Origin: Palsa-461 sp040414865
Lineage (GTDB): Bacteria; Actinomycetota; Acidimicrobiia; Acidimicrobiales; RAAP-2
DNA: 38,896 bases
NCBI GenBank assembly: GCA_040414865.1
Contig: JBEDUR010000166.1
Location: 1 to 38,896, forward strand
Direction: 5' to 3'
Shown here: positions 7,201-15,291 of the stretch, piece after piece
How positions within the stretch are numbered: position 1 is the first letter of the stretch
Layout: each line of letters opens with the position of its first letter
Notes under the pieces: generated by a model
The model's input: only the letters and a program-made list of their open reading frames with translations
Database searches by the model: none
What the model was told of the DNA's origin: nothing
Translations under genes and position numbers: made by a program

Positions 7201-8157
7201 ATGACAGATGTTGCTTCGGCACACGGGAAAATCCAAGAGACACAGATTCACCGTTACAAGTCCACGCATGGGATCAATCACGACTTGGTTGCATGGAAGC
7301 TCTGGGAAAAGTCGAAGAAACTGTTCTGGGATCCAGCTGACATTGACTGGTCGCAGGATGCCATCGACTGGGCTGAGATGACCGAGGAGGAGCGGCTCCC
7401 GTTCGTGTTCTCCGCTCGTGGATTCATGGTCGGTGAAGAGGCCGTGACGCTTGACATCGTTCCACTTCTGCGAGCGATGTCCGACCTCGGGCGACTCGAG
7501 GACACGATGTACCTCTCCATGTTCGCCATGGAGGAGGCGAAGCACACCGACATGTTCCGTCGGTGGTTCGATGCCGTCGGGTTCGATCCTTCTGAATTGG
7601 ACGATGTCGTCCGCCAGCAATCCCAGCAGATGCAGGCCGGCGACGGGCGCCGCCGCGCGCTCTTCGATGGAGAGCTCACCAAGGTTATGCGCCGCTTGGA
7701 CACCGACCGTTCGCCCGAAGCCATTCTCGATGCGACGCTCGTGTACAACCAGCTGGTCGAGGGCGTAGCAGCGATTGGTGGCTACAACCGCTGGAACAAG
7801 CTGTTCCGCATGACAGAGAAGCTGCCCGGACTAGAGCGTGGAATCAAGCTCACCCGGCGCGATGAAGCGCGCCACATCTCCTACGGCACCTACCTCGGCC
7901 GCAGGATCATCGCCGAGAACCCCGAGCTGTGGGACTTTGTCGAGCGCCGATGGGCTGAGCTCACCGATGGATACGGTCAGGGATACGGCGGGCCCCAGTC
8001 GCAAGCCGCCGGCTACGACCCGGAATTCACGCAGGGGCTCATTCAGCGTCGGCTGGCCGCTCTGGCAGTGGCGCGGACGATGAGCCTTGACGACGTGGAG
8101 CGCGGTGAGATGGACACTCTTGTCCCAGCCGAGCTCACCGCGGACTCAGCGGGCTAA
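7201..8157 (+). CDS. R2-like ligand-binding oxidase (R2lox, Mn/Fe)
   Basis: Predicted 318-residue ferritin-like four-helix protein of the R2lox family, related to ribonucleotide reductase R2 but not a reductase subunit. All metal ligands known from M. tuberculosis Rv0233 can be placed: E79 (GEEAV), E112 and H115 (EEAKH), E187, and E222 and H225 (DEARH). The two residues that form the Tyr-Val ether crosslink are also present, as V82 and Y182. Family members assemble a heterodinuclear Mn/Fe cofactor and bind a fatty-acid-like ligand; the physiological reaction is unknown. Start is the ATG at 7201 after GGAAAGAAG. The downstream Mn transporter fits the cofactor need. Confidence 0.93.
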   Translation: MTDVASAHGKIQETQIHRYKSTHGINHDLVAWKLWEKSKKLFWDPADIDWSQDAIDWAEMTEEERLPFVFSARGFMVGEEAVTLDIVPLLRAMSDLGRLEDTMYLSMFAMEEAKHTDMFRRWFDAVGFDPSELDDVVRQQSQQMQAGDGRRRALFDGELTKVMRRLDTDRSPEAILDATLVYNQLVEGVAAIGGYNRWNKLFRMTEKLPGLERGIKLTRRDEARHISYGTYLGRRIIAENPELWDFVERRWAELTDGYGQGYGGPQSQAAGYDPEFTQGLIQRRLAALAVARTMSLDDVERGEMDTLVPAELTADSAG

Positions 8158-8227
8158 TTCGACGCTTTGACGAGGGGCTCCACCGCGGCCAGTTCTGTCA
8201 GGCCGTAAGCGGACAGCACGGCGGCCG

Positions 8228-9631
8228 GTGAAGAGCGCGGGCAATCGCCAATCTCTGGGTTCACGACGCCCACGGCCGACTCGGGGTCAGCCGCGGCGCG
8301 AACTCAAGGATGGTCACGGAACCCGGTCGTTGGTGCCGGTAGCCCCAGCCCCAGCCGGGGTCCCTCCCGGAGCAATCGGTTCGGAATACGCGGAGCCGAG
8401 TGAGCTCGAACAACTTCTCTCGCTCGGTCGCGGGCGCGTTGTGCTTGCGATGCTCGGGCCGGCGTTCGTGGCCGCCGTCGCCTACGTCGATCCGGGCAAC
8501 TTCGCCACCAATACCCAGAGCGGGGCCCAATTCGGGTATTTGCTCCTGTGGGTCGTGTTGGTGGCCAACGTCATGGCCATGCTCGTGCAGTACCTGTCGG
8601 CCAAGCTCGGGATCGTCACGGGAAGGGATTTGCCGGAACTGTGCCGAGAGCACTTTCCTCGACCAATCGTCTACGTGCTCTGGGGCCAGGCCGAGTTGGT
8701 AGCCATGGCGACGGACCTGGCGGAATTTGTGGGCGCAGCTCTTGGCCTGAACCTCGTCTTCCACGTACCCATACCAGGAGCCGTGGTGATAACAGCCGTC
8801 GTGGCCTTTGCAGTCCTCCATTTGCAGTCCCGTGGGCGCCGGCGCTTCGAGATCTGGATCACCGCGTTCCTCGGTGTCGTGTTCCTCGGCTTCTTGTACG
8901 AGACCTTTTGGATCGGGCCCAGCCCGGGGCGATCCCTAGCTGGGCTTGTGCCCAGGTTCTCCGGCGATGAGAGCGTCCTACTGGCCGTCGGAATCGTGGG
9001 AGCGACGATCATGCCCCACGTCGTCTATCTGCACTCGACGTTGACGAAGAATCGAACACCGTGCCGGGATGAGACCGAGCGGCGGCGTGTGTTGGCCTTC
9101 GAGCGGCTCGATGTCGTAGTTGCTCTCGGGCTCGCCAGCATCGTCAATATGGCCATGTTGGCCGTCGCAGCCAAGGTGTTCCATGATCACGCCGGCGCTT
9201 CGGTTTCCACCCTGCATGAAGTGCACGCCAGGCTGGCTCAATTTGGTGGGTTGGCCGCACTGGTCTTCGGAGTTGCCCTGCTTGCAGCTGGTATCTCGTC
9301 CTCGAGCGTGGGAACGTACGCCGGTCAAGTCGTCATGACCGGTTTCGTGGGCTGGAAGGTGCCGCTCTTCATACGAAGAGCCGTCACGATGCTTCCCGCC
9401 ATTGGAGTGCTGCTGGCGGGCTTCAATCCGACCCGCGCCCTCGTGCTCAGCCAGGTGGCGCTCTCGTTTGGGATCCCGTTCGCTCTAGTGCCCCTGGTCT
9501 TGCTGACCGGGAGCCGAAAGATCATGGGCCAGCATGTCAATCGGGCCGGAACGACGATCACCGCCGGGTTGGTCAGCAGCGTGATCATCGTGCTGAATGG
9601 CCTGGTGCTGTGGCAGGTTCTGGGTCCTTGA
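8228..9631 (+). CDS. mntH: NRAMP-family Mn2+/H+ symporter (MntH)
   Basis: Predicted 467 residues, integral membrane with about 11 hydrophobic helices. TM1 contains AYVDPGNFATN with the metal-coordinating D88 and N91. TM6 contains ATIMPHVVYLHS with M262 and H264, the pattern of Mn/Fe-selective NRAMP proteins. GAQFGYLLLWVVLVANVMAM, VQYLSAKLGIVTGRDLPEL and similar stretches match actinobacterial MntH closely. The GTG at 8228 gives a ~60-residue hydrophilic Arg/Pro-rich N-terminus; the true start may be later, since the conserved part begins near residue 65. It lies 70 nt after R2lox and is probably co-transcribed with it, supplying Mn. No Mn riboswitch was seen in the gap. Confidence 0.93.
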   Translation: MKSAGNRQSLGSRRPRPTRGQPRRELKDGHGTRSLVPVAPAPAGVPPGAIGSEYAEPSELEQLLSLGRGRVVLAMLGPAFVAAVAYVDPGNFATNTQSGAQFGYLLLWVVLVANVMAMLVQYLSAKLGIVTGRDLPELCREHFPRPIVYVLWGQAELVAMATDLAEFVGAALGLNLVFHVPIPGAVVITAVVAFAVLHLQSRGRRRFEIWITAFLGVVFLGFLYETFWIGPSPGRSLAGLVPRFSGDESVLLAVGIVGATIMPHVVYLHSTLTKNRTPCRDETERRRVLAFERLDVVVALGLASIVNMAMLAVAAKVFHDHAGASVSTLHEVHARLAQFGGLAALVFGVALLAAGISSSSVGTYAGQVVMTGFVGWKVPLFIRRAVTMLPAIGVLLAGFNPTRALVLSQVALSFGIPFALVPLVLLTGSRKIMGQHVNRAGTTITAGLVSSVIIVLNGLVLWQVLGP

Positions 9632-9678
9632 GACGGGTTGAACGAGACCTATCGCGGCGTCACCGTGGTAATCGATCG

Positions 9679-10566
9679 ATGAGCGAATCATTCACTGGTG
9701 CAGGGAGCTCTCGCCCGTATCGGGGCACGGCTTGGTATTACGCGGAGTACCGGCCGGTCATCAGCGACGAGTTCGGCAGATGGCTTGCCGCGACACTGGG
9801 TTGGTCTCTCAACGAGCGAATCATCGACCTCGGGACGGGCCCTGGCCAAGTTGCCATTCGGTTGTCGCCATATGTCGGTGAAATACTCGCCGTCGACCCC
9901 GAGCCGGACATGCTCGCCGAAGGTGAGCGCCGTGCGTCCGCGGCCGGTGTCGGCAATGTCGGTTTCCTCCAGGGCAGTTCCGAGAACCTTTCGATCCTGG
10001 GTGAGCCCAACCATCAGTACCGGGCGGTCACGATCAGCCAAGCCTTTCACTGGATGCAAGATCAGGATCGGGTCCTGCGGGCGCTGGACAACTACCTCCA
10101 TCCAACAGACGGCGCTGTCGTCATCGTCAACTACGACGTCGGTCAACCGGCCATCGCCAAGGCCGGTGACGATGTACGTCCATGGCGAGATCGACCGCCT
10201 TGGTCTTTGGTTGGCGAGGTGCTCGAGCGATACCTCGCAGGTGTGCCCGAAGGACCCCATCCTCGTGGGAGACACGAGCCCTTTCCAGATATTCTGGGTC
10301 GGTCGGCCTTCTCGCGCCTTCGGTTTCTGCGATATGAGTACGAGCAGACGGAAGAGCCGAGCTTGGAGGCGGCGCTCGGCTTCCACTACAGCCTCTCCCA
10401 CGTGCTGTCACGACTCGGGAATCGGAGGCCTGCGTTCGAAGCTGAGGTGGCTGGGCTCTTGGCTGACGCGGATTACTCGGCTGTGCACTACCGCAGCATC
10501 GACAGCGCGTTGATCGCACTCCGACCTGCGGCTAGCCCTCGATCCGTCCCCCTGGTCTGTGGGTGA
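9679..10566 (+). CDS. Class I SAM-dependent methyltransferase
   Basis: Predicted 295 residues. Motif I for S-adenosylmethionine binding is ERIIDLGTGPGQVAIRL (Gly-rich loop at about residues 51-55). It is followed by an acidic motif II (ILAVDPEPDMLA) and AVTISQAFHWMQDQDRVLRA, which resembles the post-motif of Methyltransf_11/UbiE-like enzymes. The N-terminal YYAEYRP segment is common in small-molecule methyltransferases. The ATG at 9679 is preferred to a GTG at 9610 that would overlap mntH. The gene follows mntH by 47 nt. The substrate is unknown. Confidence 0.87.
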   Translation: MSESFTGAGSSRPYRGTAWYYAEYRPVISDEFGRWLAATLGWSLNERIIDLGTGPGQVAIRLSPYVGEILAVDPEPDMLAEGERRASAAGVGNVGFLQGSSENLSILGEPNHQYRAVTISQAFHWMQDQDRVLRALDNYLHPTDGAVVIVNYDVGQPAIAKAGDDVRPWRDRPPWSLVGEVLERYLAGVPEGPHPRGRHEPFPDILGRSAFSRLRFLRYEYEQTEEPSLEAALGFHYSLSHVLSRLGNRRPAFEAEVAGLLADADYSAVHYRSIDSALIALRPAASPRSVPLVCG

Positions 10567-10644
10567 CAACACTTCGGCTCGCCCGCAGGCCGGCCAAAAG
10601 AACAGGCAGCGTTTGGTGCCGCCTTAGGCACTTGTCCCCGGTGC

Positions 10645-11760
10645 ATGGCGACATTTCGGCCTCCGCGCCCACCCCGACCGCCGCCTGGGGCGGGAACACC
10701 GTTTGTCCGCATCGCGGGGTTGCTGTTGGCTGACCATCCAGACAGTTCGCCTGCGTACAACTTTGATCTTGAACAGAATGCTGGAGTGAGCGCTGCTATT
10801 CCCGAACACACAGAGCTGCCGGCCGGCTCGGTGGAGCGACTTTGTTCCGAATTCGGTGTTCGCGTGGACGAGATGACCAAGTTGGCGGACACCGGCATCT
10901 TCAATGCGGTCTATCGGCTAGGGGACTGCTACGTGCTTCGCGTCCCGCGGAACCACCCGGCGCACTTCGAGGCTTTGCATCGTGAAGCGCTTATTGTCCC
11001 GAAGGCTCGAGCAGCCGGGATCCGAACGCCAGAACTCGTCCGTTACGACGCGAGCACCGAGCTCCTTCCGGTTCCCTACGCAGTCTACGAGTTGGTCCAC
11101 GGGAGGAACCTCGAACAGAGCTTGGGCCGTCCTTTGATCGAAGCTCCGGATCCTTGGTCCGAGCTCGGGCAGGACCTCGCCCGCCTCCACAGCAAGGTCG
11201 ACGGGAATGAGCTTCGCGTGGCGGAGGAGATCCCAAATCCAATCGAACTTCTCTTCCAACGTAGAGGCGAAGGTTGGCTCTCCTCGCTTGATGCCGAGTG
11301 GTTGGGCGCTTGGCTCGAAGTGTTGACCGAGGCGGCTACCGATTCATCGATTTGCGTAACCCATGGGGACGTGCAGGCCACGAATGTCCTCGTCGACGAG
11401 GCTGGTGTGTATCAGGCGCTCATCGACTGGGGCAGCGCCAAACTGGACGATCCCGCCTGCGACTTTGCGGGTGTTCCGATTCGGACCGTCCCGGCCATGC
11501 TGACCGGCTACCAAGCAGCAGGCGGGGCGGTCGCGGGGCTTGCGCCGCGTATCGTCCGCCGTCACCTCCAACTTGCCTTGCTCCTCCTTCCGCGAGGGTC
11601 GGTTCCCGGACGTTCGTGGGCCGAACGACCACTGCCGATGCTCCTTGAGGTGCTCTACTTCTTTGCTGACCCGCCCGCCGGATGGGAGAACCTTGCACCG
11701 GCGACCGACCGCTCGCCGCGCAGGCCTGACGGCCAAGAACAAGGCCAAGAACAAGGGTGA
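10645..11760 (+). CDS. APH-fold phosphotransferase with intact catalytic motifs
   Basis: APH superfamily kinase-like protein, 371 residues from the ATG at 10645. The first ~47 residues are Pro-rich and unlike the family, so the GTG at 10786 (about 324 residues) is a credible start. Neither has a convincing ribosome binding site. The nucleotide-binding lobe includes YVLRVPRNHPAHFEALHREA. The catalytic loop CVTHGDVQATNVLVD has H240, D242 and N247, the full HxDxxxxN motif, and ALIDWGSAKLDDPACDFAG supplies the metal-binding D261. The C-terminus ends in a short Gln/Glu/Gly repeat. The acceptor substrate cannot be deduced. It is convergent with the CBS-citrate synthase gene. Confidence 0.82.
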   Translation: MATFRPPRPPRPPPGAGTPFVRIAGLLLADHPDSSPAYNFDLEQNAGVSAAIPEHTELPAGSVERLCSEFGVRVDEMTKLADTGIFNAVYRLGDCYVLRVPRNHPAHFEALHREALIVPKARAAGIRTPELVRYDASTELLPVPYAVYELVHGRNLEQSLGRPLIEAPDPWSELGQDLARLHSKVDGNELRVAEEIPNPIELLFQRRGEGWLSSLDAEWLGAWLEVLTEAATDSSICVTHGDVQATNVLVDEAGVYQALIDWGSAKLDDPACDFAGVPIRTVPAMLTGYQAAGGAVAGLAPRIVRRHLQLALLLLPRGSVPGRSWAERPLPMLLEVLYFFADPPAGWENLAPATDRSPRRPDGQEQGQEQG

Positions 11761-11766
11761 GCGCCG

Positions 11767-11822
11767 CCGCTGCGTATCAGCGGTTTAGCGCACTCCTATC
11801 AGGTGATAACCAGAGCTCTGGT
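11767..11822. terminator. Hairpin and palindrome between convergent genes
   Basis: The 120-bp gap between two converging genes holds CCGCTG-cgtat-CAGCGG (11767-11783, followed by TTT) and the 14-bp perfect palindrome ACCAGAGCTCTGGT (11809-11822). Together they could stop transcription from both sides. The stems are short, so this is tentative. Confidence 0.35.
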
Positions 11823-11880
11823 CGGGCCCAGCGCGCGGTCGGAGCCCGCGGTGCACCGCCGTCTGTGTCGGCGACCCGCC

Positions 11881-13392
11881 CTACAACGTGGGCACCGCCT
11901 GTGGCGGCGGGGGACCGATGTACCGGGCGGTGGGCCGGATCAGGCGATTGTCGGCCATCTGCTCGAGCACGTTCACGGTCCAGCCCACCGTTCGGGCAAC
12001 GGCGAATGTCGGTGTGAACATTTCGCGCGGGATCCCGCAGCTGTTCATGACCACGCCGGCGTAGTACTCGACGTTGGTATAGAGCTCCCGGCCGGGCTTC
12101 AGCTCGGCGAGCACCCGCAGCGCGATCCGTTCCACCTCCATGGCGTAACCGACGAGTGGCCCGCCGAGCTTCTGGGCGAGTGCTCGCAGGAAGGTGGAAC
12201 GGGGGTCCTCGGTTTTGTATACCCGGTGACCAAACCCCATGAGCCGCTCATCAGCGGCGACGGCCGAGCGCAACCAGGCCTCGGCGTTGTCGACCGTCCC
12301 GATGGCATCGAGCATGTCGAGCGCCCGGCTTGGAGCGCCACCGTGCAGCGGACCCGAGAGCGCTCCGATGGCTCCACAGATGGCCGCGGCGAGATCGGCC
12401 TGAGTCGAAGTGATGACCCTGGCGGTGAAGGTCGAAGCGTTGAAGCCGTGGTCGGTCGCCAGGGTGAGGTACTGGTCGATGGCCCGGGCGTGCTCGGGGT
12501 CGGGATCCGAGCCGGTCAGCATCCACAGGAAGTTCGAGGCCAGGGAGAGCTCGGCGCGGGGCGCAACCGGCGTCAGGCCGTTACGGATCCGGTGCGCGCT
12601 GGCCAGCACCACCGGCACCGCCGAGCAGAGCTTCAAGGTGTCGCCCCTGACGCGTTCGGTGCCCGCATCCGAGACGGGCTCCCAGCCGAGCTCGGATCCG
12701 AAGAGGGACACCGCGGTCCGCAGGACGTCCAGAGGGGTGCCCGATGACGCGATGTCCGGCAGGATGCGTCGCAGCCCGTCGGGGAGTGAGCGAAGCGAAC
12801 GGGTCTCGTTGCCGAAGGCCTCGGATTGGGCCCGGTCTGGCAGCTCGCCGTTGAGGAGGAGATACCAGACGTCCTCGAAGGTGCGAGCGGCGGCGAGGTC
12901 GACTGCCGAGTACTGGCGGTAGTGGTAGAAGCCCTCCCGCCCCCTGACGTCCCCGACGGTGGTGGTGGCCACGACCACACCCTCGAGTCCTCGGGGTGCG
13001 TCGGCGGCGAGCTCCCCCGCGGGGCGCAGGCTGGCTGCACCGAGCAGGTCCCGGATCGAGACCACCCCGATCAGCTCCTCGTGCTCGACGACGGGCAGAT
13101 GCCGGTAGTGGTGGTGGGTCAGGCTCGTCCACGCGGTCAGCGCGTCCTCGTCGGGCCCGAGGACGTCGGGGCCGGCGGTCATCCACATGCGGACGCGTTC
13201 GGTGGCCGGGTTGACACCGGCGGCGGCCGCCCGCTGCAGGTCCCGCTCAGTGAGGATGCCGGTCACCTTGCTCTCGTCGAGGACGATCACCGAGCCGATC
13301 TCGGCGCCGGACATCGCCCCGGCCGCTCGAGTGAGGGTGGAATCGGCGTCGCAGGTGACCGCCGGGGCCGACATCAGGTCACGCACGAGCAT
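11881..13392 (-). CDS. Citrate synthase-family enzyme with N-terminal CBS domains
   Basis: Predicted 503 residues. The ATG at 13392 is strongly supported by GAGGAGG just upstream. Residues ~1-125 are a CBS pair: MLVRDLMSAPAVTCDADSTL, VTGILTERDL, MTAGPDVLGPDEDAL, LIGVVSIRDLL. The rest is citrate synthase: GPLHGGAPSRALDML with H350, LMGFGHRVYKTEDPR with H389, and EMFTPTFAVARTVGW near the end. At the place of the catalytic Asp (NVDFY in E. coli GltA) the sequence reads NVEYY, with E442. The fold would condense acetyl- or propionyl-CoA with oxaloacetate. CBS domains usually bind adenine nucleotides, so energy-state control is inferred. It is divergent from the HTH-citrate synthase-like gene. Confidence 0.9.
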   Translation of the reverse strand: MLVRDLMSAPAVTCDADSTLTRAAGAMSGAEIGSVIVLDESKVTGILTERDLQRAAAAGVNPATERVRMWMTAGPDVLGPDEDALTAWTSLTHHHYRHLPVVEHEELIGVVSIRDLLGAASLRPAGELAADAPRGLEGVVVATTTVGDVRGREGFYHYRQYSAVDLAAARTFEDVWYLLLNGELPDRAQSEAFGNETRSLRSLPDGLRRILPDIASSGTPLDVLRTAVSLFGSELGWEPVSDAGTERVRGDTLKLCSAVPVVLASAHRIRNGLTPVAPRAELSLASNFLWMLTGSDPDPEHARAIDQYLTLATDHGFNASTFTARVITSTQADLAAAICGAIGALSGPLHGGAPSRALDMLDAIGTVDNAEAWLRSAVAADERLMGFGHRVYKTEDPRSTFLRALAQKLGGPLVGYAMEVERIALRVLAELKPGRELYTNVEYYAGVVMNSCGIPREMFTPTFAVARTVGWTVNVLEQMADNRLIRPTARYIGPPPPQAVPTL

Positions 13393-13501
13393 GGTCGCCT
13401 CCTCTCGGCTCGGCCCTTCAGGGGGCCATACGGTGCATTGTGCTCCGTGTCCCGGAGGGTTGTAAACGTTGATCAAGTCAATGTGAACTACCATTGTCGC
13501 C
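13393..13501. promoter_or_regulatory. Divergent control region between the two citrate synthase-like genes
   Basis: This 109-bp gap must hold promoters for both genes. It contains overlapping palindromes AACGTT (13465-13470) and TTGATCAA (13469-13476) in its only AT-richer patch, close to the start of the HTH-containing gene. This is a candidate operator for that HTH protein. No consensus -10 was identified with confidence. Confidence 0.4.
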
Positions 13502-14626
13502 GTGCCGGGGATGCTGACCAGCGAGGAGGCCGCCCGGCGGCTCGGCATCAAGTTGACGACGCTCTATGCCTACGTGAGTCGCGGTCTGCTCGTGGCGCAC
13601 CGCTCCCCGGACCGTCGAAGCCTGTTCGACGTGGACGACGTGGAGGCGATGGCCCGACGGCACCGCGCTGGGGAACGGAACGATGGGCGTCTGGCCGCCA
13701 TCACGACGGCGATCACCGAGATCCGCGAGGACGGGCATCGCTACCGGGGGTTACCCGCGACCCGGCTGGCCCAGACCGAGTCCTATGAACGGGTGGCCGA
13801 GTTGCTCTGGGAGGCCGCGCCCGGGCCATGGGAACCGGTGCCGATTGATTCCGCGCCGATGCCGTCGTTCGACGACCGGTTGCGCTGGGCGGTGGTGATG
13901 ACCGGCGCTGCCGACCCGTTGCGGTCCGATCTCCGGGACGTCGCGGTTGGGCGAGCCGCGGGGACCCTTATCGCCACGATGGTCTCGAGTCTCGGGGGTA
14001 CCGGCCCGACGGTGGCCGACCAGCTGGCCTCGGTCTTGGCGCCGCGATCGGACGTGGCGTTCACCGAGGCAGTCCGGGCCGCGCTCGTCCTGCTGGCCGA
14101 CCACGAGCTGGCGAGCTCGACCCTGGCGGTGAGGACGGCCGCTTCGACCCGGGCCGACGTCTACGACGCCGTGCTCGCCGGCCTCTGTACGGCGAGCGGA
14201 CCTCTGCACGCCGGAGCCAGCCGCTCTGCGCACCTCATGCTCGAGGAAGCGGCTCGACGGGGTCCGGCCGTCGCCCTTGATGACGCCCTGCGTTGGCAGG
14301 GAGGTGCTCCGGGGTTCGGCCACTTCCTGTACGAGGCCGACCCTCGTTTCGAGGCGTTTTGGGGCTTCGTGGAGCGGGCGGACACGGCTGGACGCCTCGA
14401 CACGGTGGGCGCGGTGGTTGCGATCGCGCGGGAGCGAGGGCTCCCGCGACCGAACATCGACCTCGGACTGGCCGCGCTCAGTTTCGTCGCGGACATGGAC
14501 GCCGAGGCGGGCGGCGTCCTCTTCAAGGTGGCCCGGGTCGCCGGCTGGGTCGCCCACTACCTGGAGGAGTTGGGCGAGCCGCCGTTGCGGTACCGGGTTC
14601 GGGCCGTGCATGTGACGCCGAAGTGA
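13502..14626 (+). CDS. Citrate synthase-like protein with N-terminal MerR-type HTH
   Basis: Predicted 374 residues from the GTG at 13502 (an ATG at 13511 is an alternative). Residues ~3-50 form a MerR/excisionase-type HTH: MLTSEEAARRLGIKLTTLYA, YVSRGLLVAHRSPDRRSLFD. The remainder is a short citrate synthase fold that keeps H236 (GPLHAGASRS), H274 (APGFGHFLYEADPR) and D320 (PNIDLGLAAL). The Arg following the second His (GHRVY in enzymes) is replaced by Phe, and the N-terminal half is reduced. Two readings are possible: a working enzyme with a DNA-binding tail, or a regulator that uses the fold to sense acyl-CoA or oxaloacetate. Divergence from the CBS-citrate synthase favours local regulation; this is inference. 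Confidence 0.85.
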   Translation: MPGMLTSEEAARRLGIKLTTLYAYVSRGLLVAHRSPDRRSLFDVDDVEAMARRHRAGERNDGRLAAITTAITEIREDGHRYRGLPATRLAQTESYERVAELLWEAAPGPWEPVPIDSAPMPSFDDRLRWAVVMTGAADPLRSDLRDVAVGRAAGTLIATMVSSLGGTGPTVADQLASVLAPRSDVAFTEAVRAALVLLADHELASSTLAVRTAASTRADVYDAVLAGLCTASGPLHAGASRSAHLMLEEAARRGPAVALDDALRWQGGAPGFGHFLYEADPRFEAFWGFVERADTAGRLDTVGAVVAIARERGLPRPNIDLGLAALSFVADMDAEAGGVLFKVARVAGWVAHYLEELGEPPLRYRVRAVHVTPK

Positions 14627-14675
14627 CGCCCGCTACCGGCGAGGGTGCCGTGGGCCCGATCGCCCCGGCGCTACG

Positions 14676-14867
14676 GTGACCACGGTGGGGAGTGACTACG
14701 AGGTTGCCCTGACGGAGTGCCAAGTCACGCTCGACCAGGTCGACGCCTCTCTGGCTCGTCTGGCCGACGGCACCTACGGGACCTGTTCGACCTGTGGCGA
14801 GCCGATCTCCGACGAGCGGCTCGCCGCCGTGCCGACCGCAACGTCCTGCGGCCGGCACGACGGGTGA
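14676..14867 (+). CDS. Small DksA/TraR-type zinc-finger protein
   Basis: Predicted 63 residues from the GTG at 14676. A short coiled-coil-like helix (residues ~6-32) precedes the family zinc finger: YGTCSTCGEPISDERLAAVP then TATSCGRH. The ligands would be C37, C40, C58 and H61; the last is Cys in most members, giving a C3H-type site here. DksA/TraR proteins bind the RNA polymerase secondary channel, but short actinobacterial members are mostly uncharacterised. It lies 49 nt after the HTH-citrate synthase-like gene and converges on sodN. Confidence 0.8.
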   Translation: MTTVGSDYEVALTECQVTLDQVDASLARLADGTYGTCSTCGEPISDERLAAVPTATSCGRHDG

Positions 14868-14874
14868 TCGCCGG

Positions 14875-15291
14875 CTAGTTCTTCGTCGCCCAGAAGACCT
14901 CGGCGATCTGGTCGATCTCGTCGATCAACCGCTGTCCGACGGCCTCGTCGTTGGTCTTCTTGGCGTCACCCGCCGACTTGGTGGCCCTCCAGAACAGCTC
15001 GTGGAGTTGGGGGTGCGCCTGCAGGTGCTCGGGCTTGAAGTAGTCGGTCCAGAGCACCCAGAGGTGGTGCTTCACCAGTTCGGCCCGCTCCTCTTTGATG
15101 GTGATGGCCCGCTGTTTGAAGTCGTGGTCGTCGGAGCTGTTGTGCTTCTCCTGGCAGGCCATGACGGACTGGGCCTCGATGCGGGCCTGGGCTGGGTCGT
15201 AGACACCACAGGGCAGGTCGCAATGGGCGGACACGGTCGAGGGCGGGGCGATCCGATCCATCGTGGTCAGGATGCGGTCGAGCAAGGACAT
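14875..15291 (-). CDS. sodN: Nickel superoxide dismutase (SodN)
   Basis: Predicted 138-residue precursor. The Ni hook is unmistakable: HCDLPCGVYDPAQARIEAQS, with H23, C24 and C28 becoming His1, Cys2 and Cys6 after removal of a 22-residue propeptide (MSLLDRILTTMDRIAPPSTV then SA). The four-helix body includes IKEERAELVKHHLWVLWTDY and ends FWATKN, as in Streptomyces SodN. The ATG at 15291 has GGGAG 7 nt upstream. The enzyme dismutates superoxide in the cytoplasm as a hexamer. The divergent peptidase gene beside it is the expected processing partner. No Nur-type operator was recognised in the 96-bp gap. Confidence 0.96.
   Translation of the reverse strand: MSLLDRILTTMDRIAPPSTVSAHCDLPCGVYDPAQARIEAQSVMACQEKHNSSDDHDFKQRAITIKEERAELVKHHLWVLWTDYFKPEHLQAHPQLHELFWRATKSAGDAKKTNDEAVGQRLIDEIDQIAEVFWATKN

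Noticed and set aside
8158..8227. Possible Mn riboswitch ahead of mntH
   Set aside because: The gap is only 70 nt, with no yybP-ykoY-like elements recognised.
13393..13551. N-terminal extension of the CBS-citrate synthase
   Set aside because: The ATG at 13392 has a strong GAGGAGG site and begins the CBS domain exactly; the extension would cross into the divergent gene.
12826..13788. Long plus-strand frame across the CBS-citrate synthase region
   Set aside because: It is a shadow of the minus-strand gene, rich in Gly/Arg/Asp with no domain.
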